Below, piece by piece: positions 41,761 through 51,270 of a DNA stretch of 64,000 nt; positions within the stretch are counted from its first letter, which is position 1; each line of letters begins with the position of its first letter. Location: positions 38,539 through 102,538 of the forward strand of contig CAZPHB010000010.1 of NCBI GenBank assembly GCA_964586595.1, given 5' to 3'. The notes beneath the pieces are model-generated. The model saw only the letters and a program-made list of their open reading frames with translations. It ran no database searches and was not told where the DNA came from. This DNA comes from REEB481 sp964586595. Its GTDB lineage: Bacteria; Bacteroidota; Bacteroidia; NS11-12g; UBA955. The translations under genes and the position numbers were made by a program.

Positions 41761-43029
41761 TCAATAAATTCTGTAATGCAGGTTTAGTTGGACCCCGGTA
41801 TTTCCTCCCTTGCCAATAAGCGGGGCGCCGCTTTTGTATTGGTTTGCGATGCTCTGTTCTCTGCGGATACCCAAGCCTGCCCGCATGAACCTGTTCAGGT
41901 TTTGCATGTATGTAACATTGCCCAACACAGCCCATTGGGTTTGCCTGTATTGTTTCTTGTTGGATGCGTTGAGTTGCAGGTTGGAATAGTTGATGTTCAT
42001 ACCTTCACTGCTGAACAGCAGGGACGCAGCTGCACCGGCCTGAACCAACAATCCACCGCGCAGTCCGATCCGATGCTCGTATCCTGCCTGCAAAGGTATC
42101 TGTAAGAGCTGCATGCGCGCGGTGCCATTATAGCGCACGGATTCAGGTGTTGGATCGATGAAGTAACCTTCAATCAGGCGGTTGCCAAACAGATCTGAAG
42201 TTCCTCCGCGGTACGCCGGCAATTTGTTAATGGCATAATCATACGCTTGTCTTGTGCCGCTTTCTGTGAACCAAAGGCCGCTGTTGAAACGCCATCCGCT
42301 GCCGAGGCGCAAAGCCAGGTCCACACCACCCTGCAAAGCCTCCAGTGGTGATTCCTGATTGCGTCGGATGCCCAGATAGTCCTCATGCACATAGTCAATC
42401 CATGCTGCGGCCAAACGAAGGTTCATGTGCTGAAAAGATGGATTAAAAACCAAGCCAATTTCTGCCGCAGGTGCGGAAACACGAGCCCTGTGGCTTCTTT
42501 CCATGGAGAAGGCAACGAGGCTTGACGGCTCCGGAACAAACTTGAGCACAGGCAGCATATCAATCCCTTTGCCGGATATACCAAAACCTTGTGGCAAAGG
42601 GATTGAATGGGTTGCTGCTTCCGCCGGAAACACTGCGTTGTTTTGAACGATTGATGGTAACGCAGTTTTCTGTTTCAGTGGATAATATGGCAATGACTCC
42701 GTTGTTCGGATTGGAGTTTCACGATGTTCAGGTGCCGCCTTCATGAGGTCAGCCGCACTTTTTGGATTTAAGCCTATTGAAGGCTCAGTTTGGGTTGCTT
42801 TGGCTTGCTTAGGCGCTTGATTTTCCGGGGTGTTCCGGAACAGCAGCAACAAACCTCCAACCAATAACAGTGCTGCCGCACTGCTGCTCCACCACAGCAT
42901 GCTGCGGCGCCTTTTTTGTTGGTCCAGGCTGGCCGCAATACGATTCCAGGCGCCCTCGGGTGGCTCCGGATTGAAACCCTGAAATTGGCGTTCAATCTGT
43001 GGATCTATATGTGGGCCTTTCAGGCTCAA
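41761..43029 (-). CDS. Anti-sigma-like transmembrane protein with periplasmic or outer-membrane barrel domain
   Basis: 422 residues. The first 42 residues are cytosolic and end in QQKRRRSM, before a membrane helix (45-64, WWSSSAAALLLVGGLLLLF). This layout and the gene's place after an ECF sigma factor suggest an anti-sigma role. Residues 150-422 alternate strands with many glycines and aromatics (GLVFNPSFQHMNLRLAAAWIDYV, QIPLQAGYEHRIGLRGGLLVQAG), ending GGNTGVQLNLHYRIY, like a porin-type barrel. I infer a sensor that couples an outer-membrane-side signal to the sigma factor. Four bases separate it from the sigma gene, and 8 from the T9SS gene. Confidence 0.68.
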   Translation of the reverse strand: MSLKGPHIDPQIERQFQGFNPEPPEGAWNRIAASLDQQKRRRSMLWWSSSAAALLLVGGLLLLFRNTPENQAPKQAKATQTEPSIGLNPKSAADLMKAAPEHRETPIRTTESLPYYPLKQKTALPSIVQNNAVFPAEAATHSIPLPQGFGISGKGIDMLPVLKFVPEPSSLVAFSMERSHRARVSAPAAEIGLVFNPSFQHMNLRLAAAWIDYVHEDYLGIRRNQESPLEALQGGVDLALRLGSGWRFNSGLWFTESGTRQAYDYAINKLPAYRGGTSDLFGNRLIEGYFIDPTPESVRYNGTARMQLLQIPLQAGYEHRIGLRGGLLVQAGAAASLLFSSEGMNINYSNLQLNASNKKQYRQTQWAVLGNVTYMQNLNRFMRAGLGIRREQSIANQYKSGAPLIGKGGNTGVQLNLHYRIY

Positions 43030-43034
43030 CGGTT

Positions 43035-43574
43035 TTACTTTTTGTTGTTCATCAGGTTCCGAAGCAGTACCCTCGCCCGACTTAACTGGCTTTTGGAGGC
43101 TCCTTCGGTCATCCCGGTGAGTTCACTGATTTCCTTGTGTGAACGCTTTTCTATGGCATAAAGGTTCAGGATGATTCGGTATTTGTCGGGAAGGAGCTGT
43201 ATGGCCGCCAAAACCTCATCTACCGTAACATCCTGTACTTCTTCTTCTGCTGAAGATTCTTCTGCCGCAAAATCTGCCTCCTCATCAAGGCTCATCCACT
43301 CACCGCGGGTTTTCTTGCGGCGGATTCGGCTGATGGCCTCGTTGACGAATACACGCGTCATCCAGGTTTCCAGAGAACTTTCTTTCTTGAAGCTGCCAAT
43401 CACAGAGAACAGTTTTACGAATCCATCGTGCAACAGGTCCTCCGCATCTTCGCGGCTGGCGCAATAGCGCAGGCAAACTCCGAACATGCGTGAAGCATGT
43501 TTGCGGAACAGTTGCTGCTGTGCATTGCGATCGCCATTGATGCAACCCTGTATGATGTCTTCATCCCCTGTCAA
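43035..43574 (-). CDS. ECF-type RNA polymerase sigma-70 factor
   Basis: 179 residues. Sigma region 2 covers about 11-85 (QQLFRKHASRMFGVCLRYCASREDAEDLLHDGFVKLF, SLETWMTRVFVNEAISRIRRKK), then an acidic linker (DEEADFAAEESSAEEEVQDV), then region 4 (ILPDKYRIILNLYAIEKRSHKEISELTGMTEGASKSQLSRAR, a helix-turn-helix). It probably directs transcription of its own operon, which encodes the anti-sigma-like and T9SS proteins. The promoter region 43575-43752 shows no clear element. Confidence 0.92.
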   Translation of the reverse strand: MTGDEDIIQGCINGDRNAQQQLFRKHASRMFGVCLRYCASREDAEDLLHDGFVKLFSVIGSFKKESSLETWMTRVFVNEAISRIRRKKTRGEWMSLDEEADFAAEESSAEEEVQDVTVDEVLAAIQLLPDKYRIILNLYAIEKRSHKEISELTGMTEGASKSQLSRARVLLRNLMNNKK

Positions 43575-43752
43575 GGCAGATTCGTATTATGGACGCAATA
43601 TGCGGAAAAGGTTGCACGTGAATGCCGAAATGAAAGTACAAGGCAGCTCAAAATCATTCATCGGCCCTTCGGTGCCAGCATGCTGATAAGCCCCGGGAAT
43701 CAAACAATTCCTTTTTGCGTATTGTTGCATCCTTATCTTAAATCTAATGCTT

Positions 43753-44481
43753 ATGAGTGAAAACAAATTAACACCTCAGGACGAACGACGCATCAAAAAG
43801 GCTTTTGTAAATAAACGCTGGCCGGAAGTTGCCAGCACCATGAGTTGGAGCATCTTTAAAATCATGGCAGAATTCGTGGACGGCTATCAGTCGCTGGCCC
43901 GTATTGGTCCATGTGTATCCATTTTTGGTTCGGCGCGCACCAAGCCCGATCATCCTCATTATGAGGTAGCACGAAATATTGCCTTTCAGCTGAGCCAGGC
44001 AGGCCTGGGCATCATCACAGGTGGCGGTCCCGGCATCATGGAAGCAGCGAATAAAGGCGCCAAGGAAGCCGGTGGTAAATCCGTTGGGCTGAACATCAAT
44101 CTTCCTTTTGAACAAACACCCAATCCTTACCAGGACCGCGACAAAACGCTGATGTTTGACTACTTCTTTGTGCGGAAGGTGATGTTCATGAAATACGCCC
44201 AGGGTTTTGTAGTACTTCCGGGTGGATTTGGCACCCTCGATGAGTTTTTTGAAGCACTTACACTGGTGCAAACTGATAAAAAGGCAAAGTTCCCTATAGT
44301 GCTGGTAGATAAAGCCTTCTGGGAGCCATTGATGCAGTGGATCCATAAGGTTTTGCTGGAAGAACATGAATACATCAGTCCGGAAGACCTCTTTCTGTTC
44401 AGGTTGGTTGATACCCCGGAAGAGGCTGTGGAAGTAGTGCTGGATTTCTACAGTAAATTCACGCTTCAGCCTAACTTCTAA
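43753..44481 (+). CDS. LOG family (TIGR00730) protein, probable nucleotide 5'-monophosphate phosphoribohydrolase
   Basis: 242 residues with the Rossmann-fold signatures of the LOG/YgdH-type family: CVSIFGSARTKPDHPHYE, GLGIITGGGPGIMEAANKGAKEAGGKSVGLNINLP, and VVLPGGFGTLDEFFEALTLVQ with PGGFGTxxE, the catalytic motif. Plant LOG enzymes release cytokinins; bacterial members cleave nucleotide monophosphates, and the physiological role is often unclear. ATG 43747 is a possible alternative (MLMSENK). The gene is alone and not linked to a cytokinin-like pathway. Confidence 0.87.
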   Translation: MSENKLTPQDERRIKKAFVNKRWPEVASTMSWSIFKIMAEFVDGYQSLARIGPCVSIFGSARTKPDHPHYEVARNIAFQLSQAGLGIITGGGPGIMEAANKGAKEAGGKSVGLNINLPFEQTPNPYQDRDKTLMFDYFFVRKVMFMKYAQGFVVLPGGFGTLDEFFEALTLVQTDKKAKFPIVLVDKAFWEPLMQWIHKVLLEEHEYISPEDLFLFRLVDTPEEAVEVVLDFYSKFTLQPNF

Positions 44482-44520
44482 TTCCCGAGAACCTTTCTGC
44501 CTCATCCTTGTTTTCATGGG

Positions 44521-46980
44521 ATGAATCTTCTTTTACGGTCCCTGCTCTGCTCCTTGGGATTTTTTCATGCCGCAGGAATCCTTGTGGCACAGAATACCGG
44601 ATCCATCTCCGGACAGGCCACCGACAAGAATACGCAGTTGCCGCTGGAACAGGTCATGGTTACATTGGAAGGAACTTCCTTCAATACCAAAACCGAAAAC
44701 GGCGGTAACTACCGCATCAGCGGCATCATGCCGGGCAGTTATAATGTACGTTTCCTGTACAAAGGGTATCAGGAACTGATTCGCTACAACATCGTCATCA
44801 CTTCGGGCAACGAAAATGTGGTGAATGCTGAACTGGAACCCGAAGTGGTTGAAGTACAAACGGTAACCATTCGCGGAACCAAACGCAGTGTCAAAGCCGC
44901 CACGCTGGAAACGCCACTCAGCGTGCAACGGCTTACCACCGAAGAAATAAAAAGCAATCCCGGAGGGAACTTTGACATCAGCCGGGTGATCCAGTCGCTG
45001 CCGGGGGTAGGAGGCACTGCGGGAAGCGTGGGCGGTTACCGAAACGACATCATCATCCGCGGCGGTGCCCCAAACGAAAATGTTTTTTATCTGGATGGTA
45101 TAGAAGTCCCGGTGATCAACCACTTCGCTACACAGGGCAGTGCAGGAGGACCCAGCGGTATCCTGAATGTGAGTTTTATTGAAGACGTGAAACTTAGCAG
45201 TTCTGCTTTTGATGCGCGTTTTGACAATGCCTTGAGCAGTGTGCTTGATTTCCGCCAGAAAAAAGGAAATACCAGCGGACTTCAGGGCAATACACGACTC
45301 AGCGCAACAGAACTGGCCACCACCCTTGAAGGTCCTTTGGGCAGTTCTAAGAACACCACCTTCCTGGCCAGTGTGCGCCGCAGCTACCTGCAATTCCTGT
45401 TTCAGGCCATTGACCTGCCCATACGCCCGAACTACTGGGATTTTCAATACAAGGTAACGCATCGCTTTTCACCGAAAATGACGCTTACGGTATTGGGTAT
45501 CGGCGCCATCGATGAATTCAGTTTTGCCGCACCCGCCGAATCTTCTCCTGAGAAGGTTTATGTGCTGAACAGCAATCCGCTCATCAACCAATGGAATTAC
45601 ACGCAAGGTGCTGTTTTACGCCGTTCGGTGAAAAACGGATACTGGAACCTGGCGCTGAGCAGGAACATGCTCGACAACAAACTGGAACGCTGGGAGGATA
45701 ACCTCAATAAGTCAGAAGCAAACCGTTCCCTCAGGCTTGAAAGCCAGGAAGCGGAGAACAAGTTGCGCTTCGACATGAACAAGACCATCGGTTTGTGGAA
45801 ATTCAGTTACGGCGGTGTTTTGCAGTTGGTTCGTTTCAGCAATTCCGGCTTCGCCCGCATCCGCGCCGGAATCCGAGATACAGCAGGTAATTTGGTGCAG
45901 CCTGAAATCAGGGTGCCGCTCAACAGTGCCGTGCGGTTTTACAGAACCGGTGCCTTTGTGCAGGCCGGTCGCCGTTTCTTTTCACGCAGGCTGGGTGTGA
46001 ATTTGGGCCTGCGTGCCGATGGAAACACCTTTACCGAAGGCGGGATGAAACTATGGAATCAGTTGAGTCCGCGTTTGGGCGCAAGTCTGGTGTTGGCGCC
46101 AAGGCTTAACCTGAATGCCAGCATCGGTCGCTACTATAAAATTCCGCCCTATACCATTCTTGGCTTTGCCAACGGTGCAGGAACTTACCTGAACAAAGAT
46201 GCCCGCTACATCCGCAGCGATCACTACGTGGCAGGCTTGGAATATCTTCCTTCAGATAACCGCAGGTTTACCCTGGAAGTATTCAACAAACAATACAACA
46301 ATGTTCCGGTAAGCATCCGCGATGGCATCAGCCTGAGCAATAAAGGCGGAGATTTTAACGTGCTTGGCAATGAAGACATCATCAGCAACGGAAAAGGCCG
46401 CACCTGGGGCGTGGAATTCTTTGCCCAGCAAAAGCTCACCAAACGCTTCTTTGGAATTTTGAGCTATACCTGGTTCCACAGCGAATATTCCGGAGCAGAT
46501 GGGAAATTCGTTTCCAGCGCATGGGACAGCAGGCACCTGCTCAGCATCACCTGGGGTTATAAGTTCAAACGCAACTGGGAACTTGGGCTGAAGTTCCGAT
46601 ATCAGGGCGGTGCGCCTTACACCCCTTTTGACCTGAATGCCAGCCGGTTGAATTACCTGAGTGTGGGAGAAGGAATCCTTGATTTCACCCAGTTGAATCA
46701 GCAGCGACTTAGTGCGTTTCATGCCAGCGATGTGCGCATCGACAAGAAATGGAACTTCAAGGGAACCACCTTTGACTTGTTCCTGGACGTGAGTAACTGG
46801 TATGTTGCACCGAATCCGGCGTATCCTCAGTTCACCTTTCAGCGCACTGCAGACAACAGCGGCTTTGCAACAACCAACGGCAAGCCTGTAGCTGCAGATG
46901 GTTCCAATGCCATTCCTGTGATTCTGCAGAACAACGATGCGGTGGTATTGCCCACATTTGGATTTATCCTGGAATTCTGA
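44521..46980 (+). CDS. TonB-dependent receptor with carboxypeptidase-like regulatory domain
   Basis: 819 residues. After a signal peptide (about 1-23, ending ILVAQ) comes a carboxypeptidase-regulatory-like domain (26-115, SGQATDKNTQLPLEQVMVTLEGT), then a plug (VIQSLPGVGGTAGSVGGYRNDIIIRGGAPNENVFYLDGIEV) and a barrel of about 22 strands ending in phenylalanine (FGFILEF). These receptors import large nutrients, such as siderophores or glycan pieces, across the outer membrane using TonB. There is no adjacent SusD or transporter, so the substrate is unknown. It lies 39 bases after the LOG gene. Confidence 0.93.
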   Translation: MNLLLRSLLCSLGFFHAAGILVAQNTGSISGQATDKNTQLPLEQVMVTLEGTSFNTKTENGGNYRISGIMPGSYNVRFLYKGYQELIRYNIVITSGNENVVNAELEPEVVEVQTVTIRGTKRSVKAATLETPLSVQRLTTEEIKSNPGGNFDISRVIQSLPGVGGTAGSVGGYRNDIIIRGGAPNENVFYLDGIEVPVINHFATQGSAGGPSGILNVSFIEDVKLSSSAFDARFDNALSSVLDFRQKKGNTSGLQGNTRLSATELATTLEGPLGSSKNTTFLASVRRSYLQFLFQAIDLPIRPNYWDFQYKVTHRFSPKMTLTVLGIGAIDEFSFAAPAESSPEKVYVLNSNPLINQWNYTQGAVLRRSVKNGYWNLALSRNMLDNKLERWEDNLNKSEANRSLRLESQEAENKLRFDMNKTIGLWKFSYGGVLQLVRFSNSGFARIRAGIRDTAGNLVQPEIRVPLNSAVRFYRTGAFVQAGRRFFSRRLGVNLGLRADGNTFTEGGMKLWNQLSPRLGASLVLAPRLNLNASIGRYYKIPPYTILGFANGAGTYLNKDARYIRSDHYVAGLEYLPSDNRRFTLEVFNKQYNNVPVSIRDGISLSNKGGDFNVLGNEDIISNGKGRTWGVEFFAQQKLTKRFFGILSYTWFHSEYSGADGKFVSSAWDSRHLLSITWGYKFKRNWELGLKFRYQGGAPYTPFDLNASRLNYLSVGEGILDFTQLNQQRLSAFHASDVRIDKKWNFKGTTFDLFLDVSNWYVAPNPAYPQFTFQRTADNSGFATTNGKPVAADGSNAIPVILQNNDAVVLPTFGFILEF

Positions 46981-47011
46981 GTGCAGGCGTTCAGTGAAGG
47001 GCCAAAAGTGC

Positions 47012-47019
47012 TAACTTTG
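47012..47019 (+). promoter_or_regulatory. -7 box (TAACTTTG) of guaB
   Basis: TAACTTTG lies 28 bases before the guaB ATG. No TTTG is visible at -33. Confidence 0.55.
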
Positions 47020-47047
47020 CACCGCAAATAACCGTAAGGTATTTGCC

Positions 47048-48517
47048 ATGACTTCAAGCTCTGATAAACTACTGTTCGAAGGTTTGACCTTCGATGATGT
47101 GCTGGTGGTTCCAAGGTATTCCGAAGTGCTTCCCCGCGAAGCGGTAACCACCACTCAGCTCACCCGCAAACTCAGCATCAATGTTCCTTTGGTATCTGCG
47201 GCCATGGATACTGTTACAGAAAGCCGAATGGCTATTGCCATTGCCCGGGAAGGCGGCATCGGAATCATCCATAAGAACATGAGCATTGTACGTCAGGCTG
47301 AGGAAGTGCATAAGGTGAAGCGCAGCGAAAGCGGAATGATCCAAGACCCGGTAACCCTCCACGCCGGTGCAACCCTGGGCGATGCTTTGGGCCTGATGCG
47401 CGAACACCGCATTGGCGGAATTCCCATTGTTGATGAACAGGGAAAGCTGGTGGGCATCATCACCAACCGCGACCTACGTTTTGAAAAAGATGTGAGCCGT
47501 TTGGTGGCCGATGTCATGACCCGCGACCGACTGGTTACGGCTCCGGAAAAAACCGACCTGAGCCGCGCCAAGGACATCATGCAGGAGTTCAAAATTGAAA
47601 AACTGCCCATCGTGGATGCTCAGGGCATCCTGAAAGGCCTGATTACCTTCAAGGATATTGAGAAGCTGCGCAACTATCCCAAGGCCTGCAAAGACAGCCG
47701 CGGTCGTTTGCTCGTGGGTGCAGCCGTTGGTGTTACTGCCGACACGCTTGAGCGCGTTACCGCCTTGGTGCATGCCGGCGTGGATGTGGTTGCCATCGAT
47801 ACCGCCCACGGTCATTCCCGCGGAGTAATGGATGAAGTGACCCGCATCAAGGCCGCTTTTCCCGAACTGCAAATTATTGCGGGAAATGTGGCCACCGGTG
47901 AAGCAGCCCTGGCACTGGCAAAGGCAGGCGCCGACGCAGTAAAGGTGGGCGTGGGTCCGGGAAGTATTTGCACCACACGTGTGATTGCAGGCATTGGAAT
48001 GCCGCAGCTGAGTGCGGTGATGCTGGCCGCCAAAGCTTTAGAAGGTACCGGCGTTCCCGTGATTGCCGACGGCGGAATCCGCTACAGCGGTGATGTTGTG
48101 AAAGCCCTGGTGGCCGGAGCTTCAACGGTAATGGCCGGAAGTCTGTTTGCAGGAACCGAAGAAAGCCCCGGCGAAACCACCTTTTTTGAAGGCAGAAGGG
48201 TGAAAAGTTATCGCGGAATGGGCAGCATTGAAGCCATGAAGGAAGGCAGCAAAGACCGCTATTTCCAGGATGCCGAAGATGAAATTGCCAAACTTGTTCC
48301 CGAAGGTATTGTGGGCAGCGTTGCGTATAAAGGCACACTGGCTGAAGTATTGTATCAACTTGTAGGCGGCCTGCGCGCAGGAATGGGTTATTGCGGAGCC
48401 ACCAATATCGCCGAGTTGCAAACCGCGCACTTCATACGCATTACCAGCTCGGGAATAAGGGAAAGCCATCCACACGACATCGCCATCACACGTGAAGCAC
48501 CAAATTACAGCCGCTGA
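47048..48517 (+). CDS. guaB: Inosine-5'-monophosphate dehydrogenase
   Basis: Oxidises IMP to XMP with NAD, the committed step to GMP. 489 residues of a TIM barrel with two CBS domains inserted (about 95-205). The catalytic loop GVGPGSICTTRVIAG contains Cys308; other blocks are VSAAMDTVTESRMAIAIAREGGIGIIHKNM, DTAHGHSRGV and GGIRYSGDVVKAL. The CBS pair binds purine nucleotides and allosterically controls the enzyme in other bacteria. The start ATG 47048 follows a promoter-like box. gmk, the next enzyme but one towards GTP, is at 50695. Confidence 0.97.
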   Translation: MTSSSDKLLFEGLTFDDVLVVPRYSEVLPREAVTTTQLTRKLSINVPLVSAAMDTVTESRMAIAIAREGGIGIIHKNMSIVRQAEEVHKVKRSESGMIQDPVTLHAGATLGDALGLMREHRIGGIPIVDEQGKLVGIITNRDLRFEKDVSRLVADVMTRDRLVTAPEKTDLSRAKDIMQEFKIEKLPIVDAQGILKGLITFKDIEKLRNYPKACKDSRGRLLVGAAVGVTADTLERVTALVHAGVDVVAIDTAHGHSRGVMDEVTRIKAAFPELQIIAGNVATGEAALALAKAGADAVKVGVGPGSICTTRVIAGIGMPQLSAVMLAAKALEGTGVPVIADGGIRYSGDVVKALVAGASTVMAGSLFAGTEESPGETTFFEGRRVKSYRGMGSIEAMKEGSKDRYFQDAEDEIAKLVPEGIVGSVAYKGTLAEVLYQLVGGLRAGMGYCGATNIAELQTAHFIRITSSGIRESHPHDIAITREAPNYSR

Positions 48518-48593
48518 CCTCAGGCGGTCCGTTGCCCTGATTTATCACATGGCGGTTGCCACAATACGTGCAGCGTCGTAATTTTCCGCCCGA

Positions 48594-49241
48594 ATGACAT
48601 GGGTTCATCCAATTTGGGAGGGTTTGCTGCAAGGGGTGGTGATTAATCTGTTGAGTTTCGGTCCTTCATTCTTCTCCCTCATACATACCGGCATCCGTGA
48701 CGGAAAGCGACATGGAATGCAGGTAGCCTTGGGTAATTTGTTGAGTGAGGCCACGGTGGCCATTGTACTGTTCTTAGGTTTTAAGGATGTATTTCTGCAT
48801 CCTGTGTTTCAAATTGGCTTCGCTGCATTGGCCGCTGCGGCACTCCTCTGGATGGGCATCCGAGCCATCATTCATAAATACAATAGCTTCCTGAGATCCA
48901 TGAACACGCCCCGAAAGGCAGGTACCAACATCCTCAGAGGATATCTGCTTACGCTGGTGAATCCATTTGTGATTGTGTTGTGGGTAAGTGTGATTGGTGC
49001 TGTAAGCCTGCAGTACAACGCATCTCAGGAACATGGCCATTTGTTTGTGTTTATCAATATCCTGAGCATACTCGTAGGTTTGCTGGGGATGGATGTGTTG
49101 AAGGTGTATCTTTCCCATCATATTGGCAGAAACCTGAATCACCGCGTTACCTTCCTAATCAATCGGTATTTCGGCGTCATCCTTACCGGCATCGGATTGT
49201 ATTTCTGCGCACAATTTTTAAGATTAATTGGGGTGCTTTAA
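48594..49241 (+). CDS. LysE/RhtB family exporter
   Basis: 215 residues with six membrane segments, without signal peptide. Family marks are FGPSFFSLIHTGIRDGKRHGMQVALGNLLSEATVAIV near the start, then LRGYLLTLVNPFVIVLWVSVIGAV (NP-x-x-x-x-W block) and FGVILTGIGLYFCAQFL. The LysE group exports amino acids or related solutes. It precedes the BASS gene by 3 bases, so the two transporters are probably co-expressed. The start ATG 48594 (MTWVHP) is the only good one; the 76 bases upstream have no clear promoter. Confidence 0.88.
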   Translation: MTWVHPIWEGLLQGVVINLLSFGPSFFSLIHTGIRDGKRHGMQVALGNLLSEATVAIVLFLGFKDVFLHPVFQIGFAALAAAALLWMGIRAIIHKYNSFLRSMNTPRKAGTNILRGYLLTLVNPFVIVLWVSVIGAVSLQYNASQEHGHLFVFINILSILVGLLGMDVLKVYLSHHIGRNLNHRVTFLINRYFGVILTGIGLYFCAQFLRLIGVL

Positions 49242-49244
49242 CGG

Positions 49245-50177
49245 ATGATTTTGGTAGAACTGCTTCAGGGGGAACATATCAACAGGCTGCTTAATGTAGT
49301 ACTGGCGCTCATCATGGGTGGCTTGGGGCTTAGTTTAACCCGTGATGATTTTAAAAACCTGTATGCACGCCCGCGTGCATTGAGCGTTGGACTCGCAGCG
49401 CAGTTGCTTTTATTGCCCTTGATTGCTTATGTACTCGTTCAGGCCGGCAACCTCAGTCCGGGATTGAAGGTGGGCATCATGATTTTATCGGTTTGCCCCG
49501 GCGGAATCACCAGTAACCTGATCAGCTATTTTCTCAAAGGGAATGTTGCGCTGGCCATCAGCCTCACCGTTGCCAACGCGGTGCTTACGCTGATTTCCAT
49601 TCCTGTGCTGGTGAATTTGTTTCTGGTGCACTTCATGCAGGATGGCAAGGTTTTTCAATTGCCATTCTGGGAAGTGGTTTACGAAATCACGGTGGTAACG
49701 GTATTGCCGGCAAGCCTGGGATTCTTGCTGCGCGCACGCCTGCCCGGTTTTGCGGCAAAATTGGAAAAGCCCATGAACCGCAGCAGCACGGTATTGTTGG
49801 CTTTGGTTTTTGTGTTGAAAATCTTCAGCAAAGAAGACTCAGGCGGCGCCGGTCTGGTATGGAATGATGTGGTGCAATTGATGCCATATGTCATGCTGCT
49901 GAACTTTCTGAGCATGTTCGCAGGTTTTTTTGCAGGAACACTGTTCGGGCTGCCGTTCAAGGATAAAATCACCATTTCTGTGGAAGTGGGTCTGCACAAT
50001 ACGGCTTTAGCGCTGCTCATTGCCGGTAATATTTTGCAGAATCACGAGATGGAAAAACCAGCCCTCGTTTATGCCATCAGTTCCTTTTTCATCACCTTCG
50101 CCGTGGCCTGGCTGTTGGGGCGCATCAACAAGGCCATGTTTCAGAGCAAACGGAACACAGAATCCGGAACCAGATAG
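49245..50177 (+). CDS. Bile acid:sodium symporter (BASS) family transporter
   Basis: 310 residues, about nine membrane segments. BASS hallmarks are MILSVCPGGITSNLISYFLKGNVALAISLTVANAVLTLISIPVLVN (CPGG loop and the second crossing helix) and VGLHNTALALLIAGNIL at the other crossing. Most bacterial members import organic anions with sodium; the substrate here is unknown. It follows the LysE-type gene and its last 37 bases overlap the convergent nadD. Confidence 0.9.
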   Translation: MILVELLQGEHINRLLNVVLALIMGGLGLSLTRDDFKNLYARPRALSVGLAAQLLLLPLIAYVLVQAGNLSPGLKVGIMILSVCPGGITSNLISYFLKGNVALAISLTVANAVLTLISIPVLVNLFLVHFMQDGKVFQLPFWEVVYEITVVTVLPASLGFLLRARLPGFAAKLEKPMNRSSTVLLALVFVLKIFSKEDSGGAGLVWNDVVQLMPYVMLLNFLSMFAGFFAGTLFGLPFKDKITISVEVGLHNTALALLIAGNILQNHEMEKPALVYAISSFFITFAVAWLLGRINKAMFQSKRNTESGTR

Positions 50178-50698
50178 CGCACACTGCAGCCTTGCTCCAG
50201 TCGTTCGCGCACATACGTTGCCGAAATATCCAGGTAGGGCGCATCGTACCAACGCAGCCTGGCTTCGTTGATTCCGGTAACGGTATTGCGGTCGTAGCCC
50301 GCCCTTCGGTAAACCAGCAAATCAAAACCCTGCAGGTATTCGGAGTCTTTCCAGCGCGGAAGGCTCATCAAACTGTCAGAGCCCATCATGATGCTGAAGT
50401 GATACTCCGGGTGCTTGATGCACAAAGTTCGCAGTGTATGTGCCGTATAGCTGGGGCGGGGTAATTCAAATTCAATGGTGCACAGCCTGAACCTGGAATT
50501 TCCGGCCAAGGCCGAATCGGCAAGTTTGAGGCGAAACTGTTCATCCCAAAGTTGCCTGGGTTCCTTAAACGGATTTTGTGGCGAAAGCACAAACCATACC
50601 TCGTCCAGCCGGCCTTCTTCAAGCATGAACTGAGCAACAATCAAGTGCCCGTTATGGATCGGATTGAACGACCCGAAGAATAAGCCTACCCGCTTCAT
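50141..50698 (-). CDS. nadD: Nicotinate-nucleotide adenylyltransferase
   Basis: Adenylates nicotinate mononucleotide to deamido-NAD. 185 residues: FFGSFNPIHNGHLIVAQ with the HxGH motif at the start, VLSPQNPFKEP, MMGSDSLMSLPRWKDSE, and ISATYVRERLEQG (the ISxTxxR motif). It is co-transcribed with gmk, overlapping by 4 bases (ATGG context), and its 3' end overlaps the convergent BASS gene. The pairing of gmk and nadD is common in Bacteroidota. Confidence 0.95.
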   Translation of the reverse strand: MKRVGLFFGSFNPIHNGHLIVAQFMLEEGRLDEVWFVLSPQNPFKEPRQLWDEQFRLKLADSALAGNSRFRLCTIEFELPRPSYTAHTLRTLCIKHPEYHFSIMMGSDSLMSLPRWKDSEYLQGFDLLVYRRAGYDRNTVTGINEARLRWYDAPYLDISATYVRERLEQGCSVRYLVPDSVFRLL

Positions 50699-51264
50699 GG
50701 TTCCGTCAGAAAACCATCAACTAACGCTTCACAACGGTGTAAGGTTTCCTGAAGGTCATCATTCACTACGGTTACGTCGTATTGATCTTCAAACTGCAGT
50801 TCGAAGGTAGCTTTGTCCAGGCGTTCGCGCATTTGATGTTCTACTTCGGTACTGCGTTTTTTCAATCGATCCATCAGCACGTCCAAACTCGGGGGACGCA
50901 GAAATACCGACAGTGCGCGGTCGCCGAATTGCTTCTTCAGGTTCACGCCGCCCACCACATCCACATCGAACAAAACGGCGCGTCCTTCGCTCCAAAGCCG
51001 CTCCACCTCACTATGCAGTGTTCCATAAAAAATGCCCTGATACACTTCTTCATGCTCCAGAAACTGTCCTTGCGCAACACGGTTGCGGAAATCGGCTTCC
51101 TCAAGGAAATAGTATTCACGGCCATTCACTTCTCCGGCCCTTGGCTTGCGTGTGGTGGCAGAAATGGAAAAACCGAGCATGGAGCCGCGCACTTCCAAAA
51201 GGTGTTTCACCACCGTTGTTTTCCCTGAACCGGATGGTGCCGAGAAGATGATTACCTTGTTCAA
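50695..51264 (-). CDS. gmk: Guanylate kinase
   Basis: Phosphorylates GMP to GDP with ATP. 189 residues: IIFSAPSGSGKTTVVKHLL (P-loop 8-15), SISATTRKPRAGEVNGREYYFLEEADF (GMP-binding), VLFDVDVVGGVNLKKQFG, and IFLRPPSLDVLMDRLKKR-like helices. The length is standard. Six bases separate it from the PNGase-like gene upstream on the same strand, and it overlaps nadD downstream. Confidence 0.96.
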   Translation of the reverse strand: MNKVIIFSAPSGSGKTTVVKHLLEVRGSMLGFSISATTRKPRAGEVNGREYYFLEEADFRNRVAQGQFLEHEEVYQGIFYGTLHSEVERLWSEGRAVLFDVDVVGGVNLKKQFGDRALSVFLRPPSLDVLMDRLKKRSTEVEHQMRERLDKATFELQFEDQYDVTVVNDDLQETLHRCEALVDGFLTEP

Positions 51265-51270
51265 GTTGGC

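Noticed and set aside
44533..45462. 309-residue open frame on the minus strand
   Set aside because: Antisense to the TonB-dependent receptor plug and regulatory domains; no independent signal.
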